The notes below the pieces were generated by a model. It was not told the origin of the DNA. It was given only the letters and a program-made list of their open reading frames with translations, and searched no databases. Both the position numbers and the translations under genes were made by a program. DNA of 64,000 bases from Rhizobium sophorae (GTDB lineage Bacteria; Pseudomonadota; Alphaproteobacteria; Rhizobiales; Rhizobiaceae), in contig NZ_JABFCN010000002.1 in the NCBI RefSeq assembly GCF_013087515.1, forward strand, positions 99,696 to 163,695. Reading direction: 5' to 3'. Of the stretch, positions 52,747-61,668 are shown piece by piece (position 1 is the stretch's first letter; the number at the start of each line of letters is the position of its first letter).

Positions 52747-53655
52747 TCAGCGCAACAGCGTCTTCCTCAGGCGATGGATATGGGCCGCGCCGATGCCGCA
52801 GCAGCCGCCGATGATGGTCGCGCCGGCCTCGGCCCAGGAGCAGGCGTAGCGCGAATAAGCATCGTCATTCAGATCGTTGCGGGTCTGGTGCAGGCCTTCA
52901 TTGGCGGCTGCGTCGCCTGTTTCCCCTTCGAAGGCATTGGCATAGACGCCGATTTCGATGTGAGCATCCATCTTCCGGAAGACCCGTGCTGCCGTCTCCA
53001 CCGCCGCCTGCATGACTTCGGGCTTGCTGCAATTGAACAGGAGGGCTTCGGCACCCGATGAAACCACCCAGGACGCCGCAGCCTCGACCCTTTCCTCGGA
53101 ACGAAGCTTCGGTTCACCGCCGCCTATGGCTGCCTCGTCATCCGCTAATGTGAAGGAAATCCAGAACGGCTTGCCTGACCTCGCCACCGCCTTGCGGACA
53201 GCCTCTGCCTCAGCGATCAGACTCAACGTCTCCCCGAGCCATATATCGACGAAGGGGCCGAGGTTTTCGACAAGCACCTCGAGATAATCCTGCACCCGCG
53301 AAGGCTGAAAATTCTGCGGCTCGTATGAGCCGAAGATCGGCGGCAGCGAGCCGGCAACCAGCACCTTCCGATCCGTGGCGGCATCCGCCGCCTCGCGCGC
53401 CAAGCGACCGGCGAGACGAATCAGCTCCGCTCCTTCCTTCTGGAACCGGTCCTCGCCGATGTGAAAGGGCACCAGCGCATAGCTGTTTGTCGTAATGACC
53501 TCTGAGCCGGCAGCGATGAATTCCTGGTGTACTCTACGGACGATATCCGGCGCGTTGATCAGCGCCAATGCCGACCATTCCGGCTGTTTCAGTTCGGCCC
53601 CCAGCCGCAGCAGCTCGCGGCTCATGCCGCCATCGAGAATTCGTGTCGTGCTCAT
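52747..53655 (-). CDS. mmuM: Homocysteine S-methyltransferase family protein (MmuM-like)
   Basis: A 302-residue zinc methyltransferase barrel. It starts with LDGGMSRELLRLG (family GGxxxxLE-like opening). The three zinc cysteines are visible: Cys209 in ALLFNCSKP and Cys285-Cys286 in IIGGCCGIG. The length matches MmuM, which methylates homocysteine from S-methylmethionine. It lies 120 bases downstream of an amino-acid ABC transporter on the same strand, which makes S-methylmethionine uptake and use a reasonable inference. It converges with the IclR gene. Confidence 0.9.
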   Translation of the reverse strand: MSTTRILDGGMSRELLRLGAELKQPEWSALALINAPDIVRRVHQEFIAAGSEVITTNSYALVPFHIGEDRFQKEGAELIRLAGRLAREAADAATDRKVLVAGSLPPIFGSYEPQNFQPSRVQDYLEVLVENLGPFVDIWLGETLSLIAEAEAVRKAVARSGKPFWISFTLADDEAAIGGGEPKLRSEERVEAAASWVVSSGAEALLFNCSKPEVMQAAVETAARVFRKMDAHIEIGVYANAFEGETGDAAANEGLHQTRNDLNDDAYSRYACSWAEAGATIIGGCCGIGAAHIHRLRKTLLR

Positions 53656-53775
53656 GAAGAGGTCTCCATTCAGGCTGTCGCGCCGTCACCGGCGGCGGGC
53701 TTTTCATAACAAAGTGGGCGAGATGTGCGTGGTTTGTGCGTGAGATAGTTCATGGGCCAATCCTTTTCCGTCGGC

Positions 53776-54465
53776 CTAGCGGCGAACCGGCACCTGCGCT
53801 TCGAAACCTCGAAAGACGCGGGCGATGACTGCGGTCAAGGCGAGATAAAAGAGCGTAACGACCAGCAGCGGTTCATAGACGAGCAGCGTGTCCTGCCGAA
53901 CCTTGTTTGCCACGGCGTAGAGATCCATCACCGTCACCGTAAAGGCGAGCGGCGTCGCCTTGAGCTGCATGACGATCTCTCCTGCAATCGTCGGCAGGGC
54001 GATGCGAATGGCGCGCGGCAGCCAGATGCGGCGGGTCAGCATCCAGGGTGAAAGGCCGAAGGCGCGGCCGGCTTCGAGCTCGCCCTTGGGAACGGCGAGC
54101 AGCGCGCCGCGCAACACCTCCGCCTCATAGGCTGCGTAGTTCAGGGTAAAACTGACGGCGGCGAAAAAGAAGCCCTCGCGCAGGATCGGCCAGAACAGGC
54201 TCTGGCGGATGCCGGGGACCATCGGCAGCAGCGAGCCCACCCCGTAGTAGAGAAGCCATAGCTGTATCAGCAGCGGCGTGCCGCGGAAGAAGGTGCAGTA
54301 GCCGCGGGAGAGCAGCCGCGTCAGTCTGCCGCCGCTGACCTGCGCGAAGGCGAGGCCTATGGCGATGACGAAGCCGAACACCACTGATATCACCAGCAGG
54401 CAAATCGTCTGCCAGGCGCCGGTCAGAAGCAGCGGCCAATAGGAAGAGATCCAGGCGAAACTCAT
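53776..54465 (-). CDS. Amino-acid ABC transporter permease
   Basis: A 229-residue polar amino-acid permease with FFRGTPLLIQLWLLYYGVG, AAYEAEVLRGALLAVPKGELEAGRAFGLSPWMLTRRIWLPRAIRIALPTIAGE (EAA loop) and a short basic C-terminus. It starts MSFAWISSYWPLLLTGAWQT, the usual opening, and follows the other permease gene by 12 bases. The two form the channel of the importer next to mmuM. Confidence 0.93.
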   Translation of the reverse strand: MSFAWISSYWPLLLTGAWQTICLLVISVVFGFVIAIGLAFAQVSGGRLTRLLSRGYCTFFRGTPLLIQLWLLYYGVGSLLPMVPGIRQSLFWPILREGFFFAAVSFTLNYAAYEAEVLRGALLAVPKGELEAGRAFGLSPWMLTRRIWLPRAIRIALPTIAGEIVMQLKATPLAFTVTVMDLYAVANKVRQDTLLVYEPLLVVTLFYLALTAVIARVFRGFEAQVPVRR

Positions 54466-54477
54466 GGGGCGCTTTCT

Positions 54478-55203
54478 TCAGGCAAGGCGCGGCTGTCCCC
54501 GCCGTACCCGTCCCTCGATCAGTTTGAAGACGGCGTTGGAAGCGAGCGTGATGGCGAGATAGAGAAGGGCCGAAGCAAGGAAAAAGACGAAGTAATGCTT
54601 GGTGCTTGCCCCGGCAAGACGGGTGGCGAGCGCCAGTTCCTGGTAGCCGACGACCGCCACCAGCGCGCTGTCCTTGGTAACCGACATCCACAGATTGGCA
54701 AGGCCCGGCAGGGCGTTCGGCAAGAGCGCCGGCAACAGGACCCGGCGGAACCGCAGCACCGGCCCCATGCCGAAGGCCTTGGCGGCTTCGATCTGGCCGA
54801 CGGGAATGGCGAGGATCGCGCCGCGCAGCACCTCCGTCATGTAGGCACCCTGCACGAAGCCCAACACCGCGACGGCCGCGACAAAGCCGTTCACATTGAC
54901 CGGTGGCAGGTCGAAGACGGCGAGCAGCCGGTTGAGGCCATCGGTGCCGGCATAATAGAGCCCGACGATCAAGATCAGCTCGGGAACGGCGCGGATCAGC
55001 GTCGTATAGAGATCGAGCAGCAGGCGCAGCAGGCGGTTGCCCGACAGCTTTCCAAGTGCGCCGCCCGTGCCGAGCAGCAGGCCGATCGCAAAGGCGCAAG
55101 CCGAAATGGCGACCGTGGAGACCGCACCTGTCAAGAGAACGCCGCCCCATCCCGGAGGATAGGGAGACAGCAGGTCCAGAATACCTTGTTGCGTGGTCGC
55201 CAT
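54478..55203 (-). CDS. Amino-acid ABC transporter permease
   Basis: A 241-residue permease with TLIRAVPELILIVGLYYAG (a variant of the RGTPLLVQL helix) and the EAA loop AIPVGQIEAAKAFGMGPVLRFRRVLLPALLPNALPGLANL. It lies between the binding-protein and second-permease genes with gaps of only 12 bases each. It is the partner of the downstream permease. Confidence 0.93.
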   Translation of the reverse strand: MATTQQGILDLLSPYPPGWGGVLLTGAVSTVAISACAFAIGLLLGTGGALGKLSGNRLLRLLLDLYTTLIRAVPELILIVGLYYAGTDGLNRLLAVFDLPPVNVNGFVAAVAVLGFVQGAYMTEVLRGAILAIPVGQIEAAKAFGMGPVLRFRRVLLPALLPNALPGLANLWMSVTKDSALVAVVGYQELALATRLAGASTKHYFVFFLASALLYLAITLASNAVFKLIEGRVRRGQPRLA

Positions 55204-55215
55204 CGTTCCGGCTGC

Positions 55216-55989
55216 TTACTTTGCGCCGTAGATGTCGAAATCGAAGTATTTCTTGGTGATGGCGTCATACTGGCCGTTGGCGCGAACCGCAGCGATCGCC
55301 CCATTCAGCTTGGCCTTCAGCTCAGTGTCTTCCTTGCGCAGGCCGCCCGAAACGCCGGCGCCGAGAATTTCCTTGTCATCGGCAACGTCGCCCATCTTGG
55401 CGCAGCAATCCTTGCCGCCATCGCTTTTCAGGAAAGCGTCAAGCGCCAGTGAATCGCCAAAAACATAGTCGATACGGCCGGAGGCGAGGTCCTGAAAAGC
55501 CTCGTCCAGCGTCTGGTAGGTCTTTTCCTCAGCAGTGGCGGCGAAATATTTCTTGTAATATTCCGACTGGATCGTCGACACTTGGATGCCGATGGTCTTG
55601 CCCTTCACATCCTCGGCGGTAGCGCCCGGCTTCTGGTCCTTGGGACCGATCAGGGTGCTCGGCGTGTTGTAATATTTGTCGGTGAAGTCGATCACCTTCG
55701 AGCGTTCCGCAGTGTTCGACATCGACGACCAGATCACGTCGAACTTCTTGCTCTGCAGAGCCGGAATGAGACCATCCCAGGAAATGTCGACGATCGAGCA
55801 TTTCTCCTTCATCTCAGCGCAGACGGCATTCATGAGATCGATCTCCCATCCCTGCCACTGACCGGAAGCGTCCTTGGCGAAGAAGGGCGGATAGGATTCG
55901 TTCATGACGCCGAAGCGGACTTCGGCCTGTGCGGTAACGGCCGAAAGCGCAAGTGCCGCGCCGGCAAAAAGCATGGGGAGCAGTTTCAT
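55216..55989 (-). CDS. Amino-acid ABC transporter substrate-binding protein
   Basis: A 257-residue family-3 binding protein. The signal peptide is MKLLPMLFAGAALALSAVTA with cleavage near AQA/EV. The ligand cleft reads VRFGVMNESYPPFFAKDASGQWQGWEIDLMNAVCAEMKEKC, then FDVIWSSMSNTAERSKVIDFTDKYY and the C-terminal RKEDTELKAKLNGAIAAVRANGQYDAITKKYF. An upstream in-frame extension of 13 residues was rejected. Its ligand is a polar or cationic amino acid; S-methylmethionine is suggested only by the neighbouring mmuM-like gene. Confidence 0.93.
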   Translation of the reverse strand: MKLLPMLFAGAALALSAVTAQAEVRFGVMNESYPPFFAKDASGQWQGWEIDLMNAVCAEMKEKCSIVDISWDGLIPALQSKKFDVIWSSMSNTAERSKVIDFTDKYYNTPSTLIGPKDQKPGATAEDVKGKTIGIQVSTIQSEYYKKYFAATAEEKTYQTLDEAFQDLASGRIDYVFGDSLALDAFLKSDGGKDCCAKMGDVADDKEILGAGVSGGLRKEDTELKAKLNGAIAAVRANGQYDAITKKYFDFDIYGAK

Positions 55990-56027
55990 TCGCAGGATTC
56001 TCCTGGTTTGGTTTAGCGATGTGGGCA

Positions 56028-56807
56028 TCAGTGGGTGCTGAGACCGGTGAATTCCCGGCAGCGGGCGCTGACGGGCGCCCCGAATATCTGCTCCGGCGGG
56101 CCTTCTTCCTCGACCCGTCCCTGATGCAGGAAGAGAACGCGGCTCGAGACATCGCGGGCGAAGCGCATTTCATGCGTGACGATCAGCATGGTCCGGCCTT
56201 CTTCCGCCAGATCGCGGATGACTTTCAGGACCTCGCCGACCAACTCCGGGTCAAGCGCCGATGTCGGTTCGTCGAACAGCATGACATCGGGATCGACGCA
56301 GAGGGCTCTGGCAATCGCCGCGCGCTGCTGCTGGCCGCCGGAGAGGAAGGCGGGATAGGCATGGCGTTTGTCGAAGAGCCCGACCTTGTGGAGCAGGGCC
56401 TCGGCCTTCTCGACGGCCTCGCGCCGCGGAATGCCCATGACATGCACCGGCGCCTCGATGACGTTTTCCAGCACCGTCCGATGAGCCCAGAGATTGAAAC
56501 TCTGGAAGACCATCCCGAGCCCCGTCCGCAGCCGTTCGATCTGCCGCCAGCTGCGCGGCTGCAGCCGGCCGTCCCGGCCCATCTTCAGCGCGATCTCCTC
56601 GCCGTTCACGGCGATGCGACCACGATCAGGCGCTTCCAGGAAATTGATGCATCTGAGAAAGGTGCTCTTGCCGGAACCCGACGAGCCGATGATCGAAATC
56701 ACATCAGACTTGTGGGCCTCAGCCGAAATACCCTTGAGAACCTCTTGCGAGCCGAAGCTTTTATGAAGATCTTCGACGCGAAGAGCAGGAAAGGGTTGAT
56801 CCGACAT
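56028..56807 (-). CDS. Amino-acid ABC transporter ATP-binding protein
   Basis: A 259-residue PAAT ATPase with Walker [19 protein letters not shown], signature [16 protein letters not shown], Walker [19 protein letters not shown] and [11 protein letters not shown]. It starts [20 protein letters not shown]; the longer frame upstream runs through the AT-rich promoter region and was rejected. It is the first gene of the transporter operon and is divergent from an Lrp/AsnC gene, its likely regulator. Confidence 0.94.
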   Translation of the reverse strand: MSDQPFPALRVEDLHKSFGSQEVLKGISAEAHKSDVISIIGSSGSGKSTFLRCINFLEAPDRGRIAVNGEEIALKMGRDGRLQPRSWRQIERLRTGLGMVFQSFNLWAHRTVLENVIEAPVHVMGIPRREAVEKAEALLHKVGLFDKRHAYPAFLSGGQQQRAAIARALCVDPDVMLFDEPTSALDPELVGEVLKVIRDLAEEGRTMLIVTHEMRFARDVSSRVLFLHQGRVEEEGPPEQIFGAPVSARCREFTGLSTH

Positions 56808-56885
56808 GCATGGTTCCGGCTGAACTGAATTTGCGAAGGATAATGACAAAATAACGCGGTTTTTTCGCGCAATTTTCGTCTCTTC

Positions 56886-56900
56886 TGCATAATTTGTGCA
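56886..56900. promoter_or_regulatory. Candidate Lrp/AsnC-type site
   Basis: TGCATAATTTGTGCA is a 15-base AT-centred dyad between the divergent ATPase and Lrp genes. Its length and symmetry match the general form of Lrp-family sites, and the surrounding region is unusually AT-rich for this genome. Confidence 0.4.
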
Positions 56901-56969
56901 AAACAATCTTCCTCACGCGGTGAATGCGGCAGAAACCGTGAAGTGCCGCAGCGAGAATTGGACTGAACA

Positions 56970-57434
56970 ATGGAACAACTGGATCGCTTTGACCGCGACA
57001 TTCTCGATATCGTTCAGCGCGACTGCCAGCTGAAGGCCGAAACGATCGCCGAACGGATCGGGCTGTCGGTCTCGGCCGTGCAGCGGCGGTTGAAACGGCT
57101 GCGCGAGGAAGGGATCATCAAGGCGGAGGTAGCCGTCGTCGACCGGAAGGCCACGGGAACAGCGATGGTGTTCATCGTCGGGATGGAGATCGAGCGGGAC
57201 AATTACGACGCGCTGGCGAAATTCCGCCTCTGGGCGGAGAAGCAGGATCACATACAGCAGGTCTATTACGTCACAGGCGCGGTCGATCTGATCGCGATCG
57301 TCACCGCCCGCGACGTCGAGCATTATGACGATATCGCTGCGCTGATCATGGCAGAAAACCCGCAGATCCGCCGCATGCACACGAATGTCGTGCTGCGGGA
57401 TGTCAAGCTCGGCCTGTTCGTGCCCCTGGACTAG
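56970..57434 (+). CDS. Lrp/AsnC-family transcriptional regulator
   Basis: A 154-residue regulator. The HTH is LDRFDRDILDIVQRDCQLKAETIAERIGLSVSAVQRRLKRLREEGII (3-50), followed by the RAM ligand-binding domain (TAMVFIVGMEIERDNYDALAKF, VTGAVDLIAIVTARDVEHYDDI, RRMHTNVVLRDVKLG). Local regulators of this type usually sense the amino acid handled by the adjacent genes. It is divergent from the amino-acid ABC transporter/mmuM-like operon. Confidence 0.94.
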   Translation: MEQLDRFDRDILDIVQRDCQLKAETIAERIGLSVSAVQRRLKRLREEGIIKAEVAVVDRKATGTAMVFIVGMEIERDNYDALAKFRLWAEKQDHIQQVYYVTGAVDLIAIVTARDVEHYDDIAALIMAENPQIRRMHTNVVLRDVKLGLFVPLD

Positions 57435-57556
57435 CGCGCACGCGATGCCCCGCCGGCAGTGGTTCCGGCTGCCATAGATCGGGCTCCGACAAGCCGCTGG
57501 ACTCGCATTCGGCAAAGGGCATAATTCCCGGCGCATATTCTCGGGAGGAATGATCG

Positions 57557-58942
57557 TTGACGCTACGACACCAGATCATCGCATTGGCGATCGTTCCGCT
57601 CGTCATTTCGATCCTTGCGATCACCACCTTCATCACCTGGCAATCGGCAAACCTCGCCAAGAACAGCATCGACACGTTCGAGCAGAACATGCTGAAGACC
57701 AAGGAAGCCGAGATCCTCAATCTGACCAACCTTGCCCTGTCCGCCATCCAGACGATCTATGACAAAGCCGGCGCCGACGACGAAGCCGCCAAGCAGCAGG
57801 TGGCAGCGATCCTGACGTCGCTCGATTACGGCAAGGACGGATATTTCTTTGTCTACGATTACGACGGTAACAACATCGTCCATCCGCGCCAGACTTTCCG
57901 CCATGGGCATAACTGGCTCGACCTTACCGACCCGGATGGCGACAAGGTCATTGCCGAACTGATCGCCACGGCAAAGGCGGGCGGGGGCCTGCATCAGTAC
58001 AAATGGCAGAAACCATCGACCGGACAGATCGCCGACAAGCTCTCTTTCGTCGTCAGCCTCGACAAATGGCACTGGGTCGTCGGCACCGGCGTTTACCTGG
58101 ACGACGTCTTTGCCCAAAGTGCCGCCGCCAACGCCGGAATGCGGGCCAACATCAGACGGACCTTCATCATCGTCGCGCTGATCGCCGTACCTTCGGTGCT
58201 CGTCGTTTTCACGACCTGCATGCTGCTGACGTTTCACGAGCGCCGCATGGCCGACAGCCGGCTCAAGGCGCTGACACAGCGGGTCATCGATACCCAGGAA
58301 GAAGAGCGCGCGCGGCTTGCACGCGAATTGCATGACGGCATTTCCCAAAATCTCGTCGGCGTGCGCTATGCGATGGATCTTGCCGGCCGCAAGGTCAGGA
58401 CCAATGTCGACGATGCGGCTGTCACCATCGACCGCGGTGTCGAGGCGCTGAACGGCGCCATCAAGGAAATCAGGCGCCTGTCCCACGATCTGCGCCCGCG
58501 CGTGCTCGATGACCTCGGCCTGACGGCTGCCCTCGAGGCGCTGTGTTATCATTTTGCCGAGCGGACGGGGATCGAGACAAAGATCGATGCATCAGGCTTC
58601 ACCGACACGCTGAAACCCGAAGCCAATACCGCGCTTTATCGCGTTGCCCAGGAAGCTTTCAATAATGTCGAGCGGCACTCCGGCGCCTCCGAGCTTGCGG
58701 TCAAACTTTGGAGCGACGGCGGCCGGGCCCGCATGACGGTCGCCGACAACGGCACCGGCTTCGACGGCAGCAAGGACGGCGTCTCCGGCAGATCCGGTCT
58801 CGGCCTGCGCAACATGCAGGAGCGCATGGCCCACTTCCGCGGCTTGTTGCTGATCAACAGCAGCGAGACCGGCACGACGCTCAAGGCAATGCTGCCGAAA
58901 TCGGCCAATCGTCCCGCCGATCGGCAGGCAGAAGCTGCATGA
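57557..58942 (+). CDS. mctS: Cache-domain sensor histidine kinase (MctS-like)
   Basis: A 461-residue membrane kinase with a TTG start behind GGGAGGAATGATCG. TM1 is at about 7-30 and TM2 at about 201-226, enclosing a periplasmic single-Cache domain (YGKDGYFFVYDYDGNNIVHP, KWHWVVGTGVYLDDV) of the kind that binds small carboxylates. The cytoplasmic part is a HisKA_3 dimerisation helix with phospho-acceptor His259 (RLARELHDGISQNL) and an HATPase (N box EAFNNVERHSGA, DNGTGFDGS, GRSGLGLRNMQERM). It is coupled to a NarL-type regulator and precedes a symporter, the layout of the rhizobial MctSRP monocarboxylate system. The gene name is by that analogy. Confidence 0.87.
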   Translation: MTLRHQIIALAIVPLVISILAITTFITWQSANLAKNSIDTFEQNMLKTKEAEILNLTNLALSAIQTIYDKAGADDEAAKQQVAAILTSLDYGKDGYFFVYDYDGNNIVHPRQTFRHGHNWLDLTDPDGDKVIAELIATAKAGGGLHQYKWQKPSTGQIADKLSFVVSLDKWHWVVGTGVYLDDVFAQSAAANAGMRANIRRTFIIVALIAVPSVLVVFTTCMLLTFHERRMADSRLKALTQRVIDTQEEERARLARELHDGISQNLVGVRYAMDLAGRKVRTNVDDAAVTIDRGVEALNGAIKEIRRLSHDLRPRVLDDLGLTAALEALCYHFAERTGIETKIDASGFTDTLKPEANTALYRVAQEAFNNVERHSGASELAVKLWSDGGRARMTVADNGTGFDGSKDGVSGRSGLGLRNMQERMAHFRGLLLINSSETGTTLKAMLPKSANRPADRQAEAA

Positions 58943-59610
58943 CGGAACGCCCGAAAATCAGGGTGCTCTTGATCGACAACCACCCGCTGGTGCTGGACGG
59001 GTTGAAGGCCGTGCTCGAAACATTCGACCATATCGAAGTTGCCGGCACGGCCGGGCTCGCGCAAGCGGGGCTCGAGATCGGCCGGCAGGTCCTGCCGCAG
59101 GTCGTGCTGATGGACATCAACATGCCGAAGCTGAGCGGCATCGATGCGATCGAAATGTTCAGGAACGAACTTCCCCAGGCGCGGGTCGTGATGCTCTCCA
59201 TGCATGACAGCCGCGAGTATATTTCCTCCTCGGTCATGCATGGCGCTGCCGGCTACATTCTGAAGGACGTTTCGACCGACGAGATCGTCTCGGCCATCGA
59301 GACCGTTGCAGGTGGGGGGACATATTTCTCGTCCGGTGTGTTCGACGCGCTGATGGGCGAACGCGCGGAGGAGGGATCCGATCCCCTGACGCCGCGCGAA
59401 CGCGACATTCTCGGGCTGATCGTTGCCGGCAGGAGCAACAAGGAGATCGCCGAGGTGCTCGGGATAAGCTCCGCAACGGCTGAAACCCATCGCAAGAACC
59501 TCAAGAGAAAGCTCGGCATCACCACCACGGCGGGCCTCATCCGCTATGCGCTCGATCATGGCATCGTCTCGAAAGGCGACGCGAATTCGCGCCTACCCAC
59601 TTCTGGGTAG
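58939..59610 (+). CDS. mctR: NarL/LuxR-family response regulator (MctR-like)
   Basis: A 223-residue regulator. The receiver domain has Asp13 (LLIDNHPL), phospho-acceptor Asp59 (VVLMDINMPKLSG) and Lys in GYILKDVS. The C-terminal LuxR-type HTH is LTPRERDILGLIVAGRSNKEIAEVLGISSATAETHRKNLKRKLG. The ATGA overlap with the kinase gene shows they form a pair. Its last codons coincide with a palindrome of NarL-site architecture, and the DUF3311/symporter genes follow after 247 bases, suggesting that it activates them. Confidence 0.9.
   Translation: MTERPKIRVLLIDNHPLVLDGLKAVLETFDHIEVAGTAGLAQAGLEIGRQVLPQVVLMDINMPKLSGIDAIEMFRNELPQARVVMLSMHDSREYISSSVMHGAAGYILKDVSTDEIVSAIETVAGGGTYFSSGVFDALMGERAEEGSDPLTPRERDILGLIVAGRSNKEIAEVLGISSATAETHRKNLKRKLGITTTAGLIRYALDHGIVSKGDANSRLPTSG
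59593..59608. promoter_or_regulatory. NarL-type 7-2-7 palindrome across the end of the regulator gene
   Basis: TACCCAC-TT-CTGGGTA is an inverted pair of 7-base half-sites with a 2-base gap, one mismatch per half from the NarL heptamer consensus; the full hairpin is CCTACCCA/TGGGTAGG. The regulator's stop codon TAG follows within the right arm. It lies about 250 bases before the DUF3311 gene and could serve as the binding site of the co-encoded NarL-family protein. Confidence 0.5.
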
Positions 59611-59857
59611 GCCCCGGCATTTCACCGCCGCCTCGATCTTGCGAGCTTAAAATCGGCGCCATAGGACTCCATCCACGGCTGGCCGAGTGCGAGCCGTTGG
59701 GAGGAATTAACATGCGTTACATCAGCTTCCGATCGGTCGGAAAACCTAGAGCGACCCGAGCCGGGCCTGCCGCGTCCGCCGGCTGAAAGACCTGCCTTCC
59801 ACGCCGACAACTGGAACATGGCGACCGCCGCCCGCGGCGCCTGAAAGGTATCCCGAC

Positions 59858-60055
59858 ATGGAAAAACCACGTAGCAAGGCAGCGCTCTGGCTGCTTGTCA
59901 TTCCCTATCTAGGTCTGCTCTGGCCGCCATTCTACAATATCCGCGAGCCATCTCTTTTCGGCTTTCCCTTCTTCTATTGGTATCAGCTTCTCTGGGTGCC
60001 GATCACCGCAGCGCTGACCTGGATCGCCTATCGGAGCACTCGCCATGACGACTGA
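59858..60055 (+). CDS. DUF3311 small membrane protein
   Basis: A 65-residue protein with two hydrophobic helices (LWLLVIPYLGLLWPPFY and FPFFYWYQLLWVPITAALTWIAYR), matching DUF3311, which is almost always encoded directly before a sodium:solute symporter. The stop overlaps the symporter start by 11 bases, so translation is coupled. It is probably an accessory subunit or assembly factor of the transporter. Confidence 0.88.
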   Translation: MEKPRSKAALWLLVIPYLGLLWPPFYNIREPSLFGFPFFYWYQLLWVPITAALTWIAYRSTRHDD

Positions 60056-61520
60056 CATCAACGGCACGGCGCTTGCCGTCTTCATCTTCTTTTTCGTTTT
60101 GGTCACGGTCATGGGCTTCGTCGCCAGCCGCTGGCGCAAGCCCGAGACACTGGCCCATATCGATGAATGGGGCCTCGGCGGACGCAACTTCGGCACCTGG
60201 ATCACCTGGTTCCTCGTCGGCGGCGATTTCTATACCGCCTACACCGTGATCGCCGTCCCGGCGCTGGTCTATACCGTGGGAGCCTACGGCTTCTTTGCGC
60301 TGCCCTACACCATCGTCGTCTATCCCTTTGTCTTCATGGTTATGCCTGTGCTGTGGAAACGCGCCAAGGATTTCGGCTATGTGACGGCTGGCGACGTCGT
60401 CCATGGTCAATATGGATCGCGCGGTCTCGAACTCGCCGTGGCGGCAACGGGCGTCATCGCAACCATGCCCTATATCGCCCTCCAGCTCGTCGGCATGACG
60501 GCGGTGCTGAAGGCGCTCGGGCTGCATGGCGAACTGCCGCTGGCGATCGCCTTTATCGTGCTGGCGCTCTACACCTATTCCGCGGGCCTGCGCGCCCCGG
60601 CTCTGATCGCCTTCGTCAAGGACATCATGATCTATATCGTCGTGATCGCGGCCGTCGCGCTGATCCCGTCGAAACTCGGAGGTTACGCCAACGTCTTTGC
60701 CTCGGCCGATGCGGCCTTCCAGGCCAAGGGTTCCGGTAACCTGCTGCTCGGCGGCAACCAGTATGTCGCCTATGCCACGCTCGCCTTGGGTTCGGCGCTC
60801 GCGGCCTTCATGTATCCGCATACGCTGACCGGCATCTTTGCCTCCAACAGCGGCAAGACGATCCGCAAGAATGCGATCATGTTGCCCGCCTATACGCTGC
60901 TGCTCGGCCTTCTGGCGCTGCTCGGCTATATGGGGCATGCCGCCAACCTGAAGCTCGACAGCGCCAATGATGTCGTTCCGACGCTGTTCAAGACGCTGTT
61001 TTCGGGCTGGTTCTCCGGTTTCGCCTTTGCGGCGATCGCCATCGGCGCGCTGGTGCCGGCAGCGGTGATGAGCATCGGCGCAGCCAACCTCTTCACCCGC
61101 AACTTCTGGAAAGCCTATGTCGATCCTGATGTCAGCGATGCGGGCGAGGCCAAGGTCGCAAAGGTCACCTCGCTGGTGGTGAAGGTCGGCGCGCTTCTCG
61201 TCATCATCTTCCTGCCGACGCAATTCGCACTCGACCTGCAGCTGCTCGGTGGCATCTGGATCCTGCAGACGCTTCCGGCCCTGGTCTTCGGCCTGTACAC
61301 CAACTGGTTCCGTGCACCCGGGCTTCTTGCCGGCTGGTTCGTCGGCTTCGGCGGCGGCACTTTCCTCGTCTGGGATGCCGGTTGGAAGCCCCTGCATTTG
61401 ATCAGCCTCGGCGGCGAACCCTTCACCGTCTACACGGGACTGCTGGCGCTTGCGGCCAACATCGCCGTTGCGGTCGTGGTCAACGCCCTGCTTCCGGCCA
61501 AGGCTCCGGCCCGGGCCTAG
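60045..61520 (+). CDS. mctP: Sodium:solute symporter, MctP-like monocarboxylate permease
   Basis: A 491-residue SSS-family transporter with about 13 transmembrane segments. The core Na+-binding family region includes EWGLGGRNFGTWITWFLVGGDFYTAYTVIAVPAL, MPYIALQLVGM and GSALAAFMYPHTLTGIFAS. R. leguminosarum MctP takes up lactate, pyruvate, alanine and related acids under control of the MctSR two-component system; the kinase-regulator-DUF3311-symporter order here matches that logic. The substrate range remains an inference. An intergenic repeat and a terminator follow the stop. Confidence 0.88.
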   Translation: MTTDINGTALAVFIFFFVLVTVMGFVASRWRKPETLAHIDEWGLGGRNFGTWITWFLVGGDFYTAYTVIAVPALVYTVGAYGFFALPYTIVVYPFVFMVMPVLWKRAKDFGYVTAGDVVHGQYGSRGLELAVAATGVIATMPYIALQLVGMTAVLKALGLHGELPLAIAFIVLALYTYSAGLRAPALIAFVKDIMIYIVVIAAVALIPSKLGGYANVFASADAAFQAKGSGNLLLGGNQYVAYATLALGSALAAFMYPHTLTGIFASNSGKTIRKNAIMLPAYTLLLGLLALLGYMGHAANLKLDSANDVVPTLFKTLFSGWFSGFAFAAIAIGALVPAAVMSIGAANLFTRNFWKAYVDPDVSDAGEAKVAKVTSLVVKVGALLVIIFLPTQFALDLQLLGGIWILQTLPALVFGLYTNWFRAPGLLAGWFVGFGGGTFLVWDAGWKPLHLISLGGEPFTVYTGLLALAANIAVAVVVNALLPAKAPARA

Positions 61521-61567
61521 AGCACGATGCCGAAATGTGTGAGCGGTTTTCGGACGACATCACGCTC
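61520..61567. repeat. Rhizobiales palindromic intergenic repeat
   Basis: The sequence begins GAGCACGATGCCGAAA and ends TTTTCGGACGACATCACGCT-C, with the two ends complementary. From memory, this GAGCATGATGCCGAAAA.../...CATGCTC element occurs in many copies between genes in Rhizobium and relatives. It starts at the last base of the symporter stop codon. I saw no other copy in this window. Confidence 0.6.
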
Positions 61568-61587
61568 ACCCTCTTTGATCCGAAAAT

Positions 61588-61615
61588 GCGAAGGGCAGCA
61601 AACGCTGCCCTTCGC
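61588..61615. terminator. Terminator hairpin between symporter and chemoreceptor genes
   Basis: Perfect 12-base arms GCGAAGGGCAGC / GCTGCCCTTCGC with an AAAC loop, between two convergent genes. It is GC-rich with an AAAT tail on one side and AAAA on the other, so it can terminate in either direction. Confidence 0.75.
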
Positions 61616-61668
61616 GAAATTATGCCGCTTTGGCGTTCCAGCATAAGCTGCAGAGAGATCAGAGCGAC

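Noticed and set aside
60003..61397. A 464-codon minus-strand frame opposite the symporter gene.
   Set aside because: The strand opposite encodes an unmistakable multi-spanning symporter; the antisense product is extremely charged and unrecognisable.
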